Shown here: positions 5,556 to 6,367 of the stretch, one piece after another
Position numbering within the stretch: position 1 is the first letter of the stretch
How the letters are laid out: the number at the start of each line of letters is the position of its first letter
NCBI GenBank assembly: GCA_015232735.1
Contig: JADFZC010000151.1
Span: forward strand, 1-6,367
Source of the DNA: Oligoflexales bacterium
GTDB taxonomy: Bacteria > Bdellovibrionota > Oligoflexia > Oligoflexales > Oligoflexaceae
Direction: 5' to 3'
DNA: 6,367 nt
The notes under the pieces: generated by a model
What the model was told of the DNA's origin: nothing
Databases searched by the model: none
Seen by the model: only the letters and a program-made list of their open reading frames with translations
Program-made: the position numbers and the translations under genes

Positions 5556-6367
5556 TTAAAACGATCCCGTTCTGCCCCTGAATTCAAGATTGGCATCATG
5601 GCATATCTGATCTATGATCTCAGGCGCCTTGTCTTTCCAGCGCCTGTCGGGATTCTTAATCTTGTAATCAAAATTTCTCACTGTCTGTATGTCGTTCACA
5701 TATTCACATTCGTAATTGACGTAGCTGTCTGTCATCCCCTTTATATTTTGAGTCAGACGTCCGTTGACCCTGACACGGTTCTGATCGGCGTTGATACTGG
5801 CCTTGCCGACGTTCCAATGGTGATCCAGATACGGAACCCTCTTTATCTCTCCGGAATAAAGAGCCGCATTGATAATTCGACGCAGGTTATCCTGGCTTTC
5901 CTCAAAGCGCCCGTAATACTTGAGGTATAATGCAGTATCCTCAAGCGCCGCCCTTCCGACCTTCTTTGAGAAGAGTTCACCGCAAAGATTGAGCAGATCG
6001 TCGATTTTATCGTCCTTGGTTATTTGGAAGAAATCACTGAAGCGATCGCCCTGAAATGCTTCCGACACTCCAGCGCTGATTGATGCGCCGGCAATGACAA
6101 CCTTGAAACTGGCTTTCACGCGGGTGCTCAATTCCAGGGATGTGGTATAGAGGCAAAGACCCGAGAAGGGAACCCCCTCGTTAACATTCAAAATATCCTC
6201 TCCGAACTGATTTTGGGTATAGATCGAATGTGTTCTGGCATCAGCGCCGCCGACATATTTGATCAAGAACAGTGTGGAAGATGCACCGATCATGAGTGAG
6301 ACGGCATTTTCAGCTGAGACCTCCAGGATCTCGAAATATGGATCTTTTCCTTTGACTCCAATCGAAA
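5556..6367 (-). CDS. Partial paralogue of the adjacent lipoprotein (5' end outside window)
   Basis: The reading frame stays open from the stop at 5558-5556 to the right edge, so the true start lies beyond the window and the ATG at 6293 is internal. About 269 C-terminal residues are visible. The segment upstream of 6293 starts SIGVKGK and aligns with SFGYDGK of the neighbouring protein, which confirms that it is coding. Further matches are GLCLY/GVCFY, LLNLCG/LVDFCQ, INAALY/INSALF, HWNVGKASINAD/KWNIYTASLNND, VRVNG/VKVNG, YEC/YNC and ICHDANLEF/ICQDAWLEY. Cysteine spacings are 57, 92 and 35 here against 56, 93 and 39 in the neighbour. By analogy it is exported and may be a lipoprotein, but its signal region cannot be seen. 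No function is recognised. It is the upstream member of a likely two-gene transcription unit. Confidence 0.78.
   Translation of the reverse strand, partial: SIGVKGKDPYFEILEVSAENAVSLMIGASSTLFLIKYVGGADARTHSIYTQNQFGEDILNVNEGVPFSGLCLYTTSLELSTRVKASFKVVIAGASISAGVSEAFQGDRFSDFFQITKDDKIDDLLNLCGELFSKKVGRAALEDTALYLKYYGRFEESQDNLRRIINAALYSGEIKRVPYLDHHWNVGKASINADQNRVRVNGRLTQNIKGMTDSYVNYECEYVNDIQTVRNFDYKIKNPDRRWKDKAPEIIDQICHDANLEFRGRTGSF

Noticed and set aside
5553..5930. 125-residue ORF on the + strand opposite the partial paralogue
   Set aside because: The minus-strand frame is supported by clear homology to the neighbouring lipoprotein, so this is an antisense shadow.

Overview
The window looks like part of the chromosome of a Gram-negative bacterium. 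It encodes a Fur-type metalloregulator, an envelope-anchored thioredoxin-fold protein, a full-length pyruvate kinase, and several exported lipoproteins with Sec/SPII-type signals. Coding DNA has mid-range GC and the spacers are AT-rich. A proteobacterial or Desulfobacterota/Bdellovibrionota-like host would fit, but this is only an impression; no rRNA or other phylogenetic marker is present. No tRNA, rRNA, insertion sequence, CRISPR array or phage gene is visible.

Layout. Positions 1-85 hold a GC-rich hairpin followed by a T-rich tract on the + strand, probably the terminator of a gene off the left edge. A Fur-family regulator (86-544, -) is divergent from a membrane-anchored TlpA/redoxin-like protein (717-1220, +) across an AT-rich spacer. 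The redoxin gene runs convergently into a pyruvate kinase gene (1210-2964, -), with an 11-bp overlap of the two coding ends. An AT-rich spacer of about 300 bp (2965-3266) separates pyruvate kinase from a divergent modular lipoprotein gene (3267-4349, +). That gene ends 3 bp from the end of a second lipoprotein gene (4353-5543, -). Immediately upstream of the second lipoprotein gene, on the same strand, is a paralogue (5556-6367, -) that is cut by the right edge of the window.

The left half is ordinary: iron/metal regulation, envelope thiol chemistry and glycolysis, with no evident operon linking them. The right half is the less familiar part. Two tandem genes, probably co-transcribed, encode paralogous exported proteins of a family I do not recognise. 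They share four cysteines at almost identical spacing and a colinear core around a WN-x3-AS motif. They converge on a lipoprotein with a charged N-terminal stretch, a small two-cysteine domain, a Pro/Thr-rich linker and a beta-rich C-terminal domain. Together these look like a small envelope or surface lipoprotein locus of unknown function. The pyruvate kinase also has an oddity: its C-terminal PEP-utiliser-like domain has lysine where the family's phosphorylatable histidine is expected.
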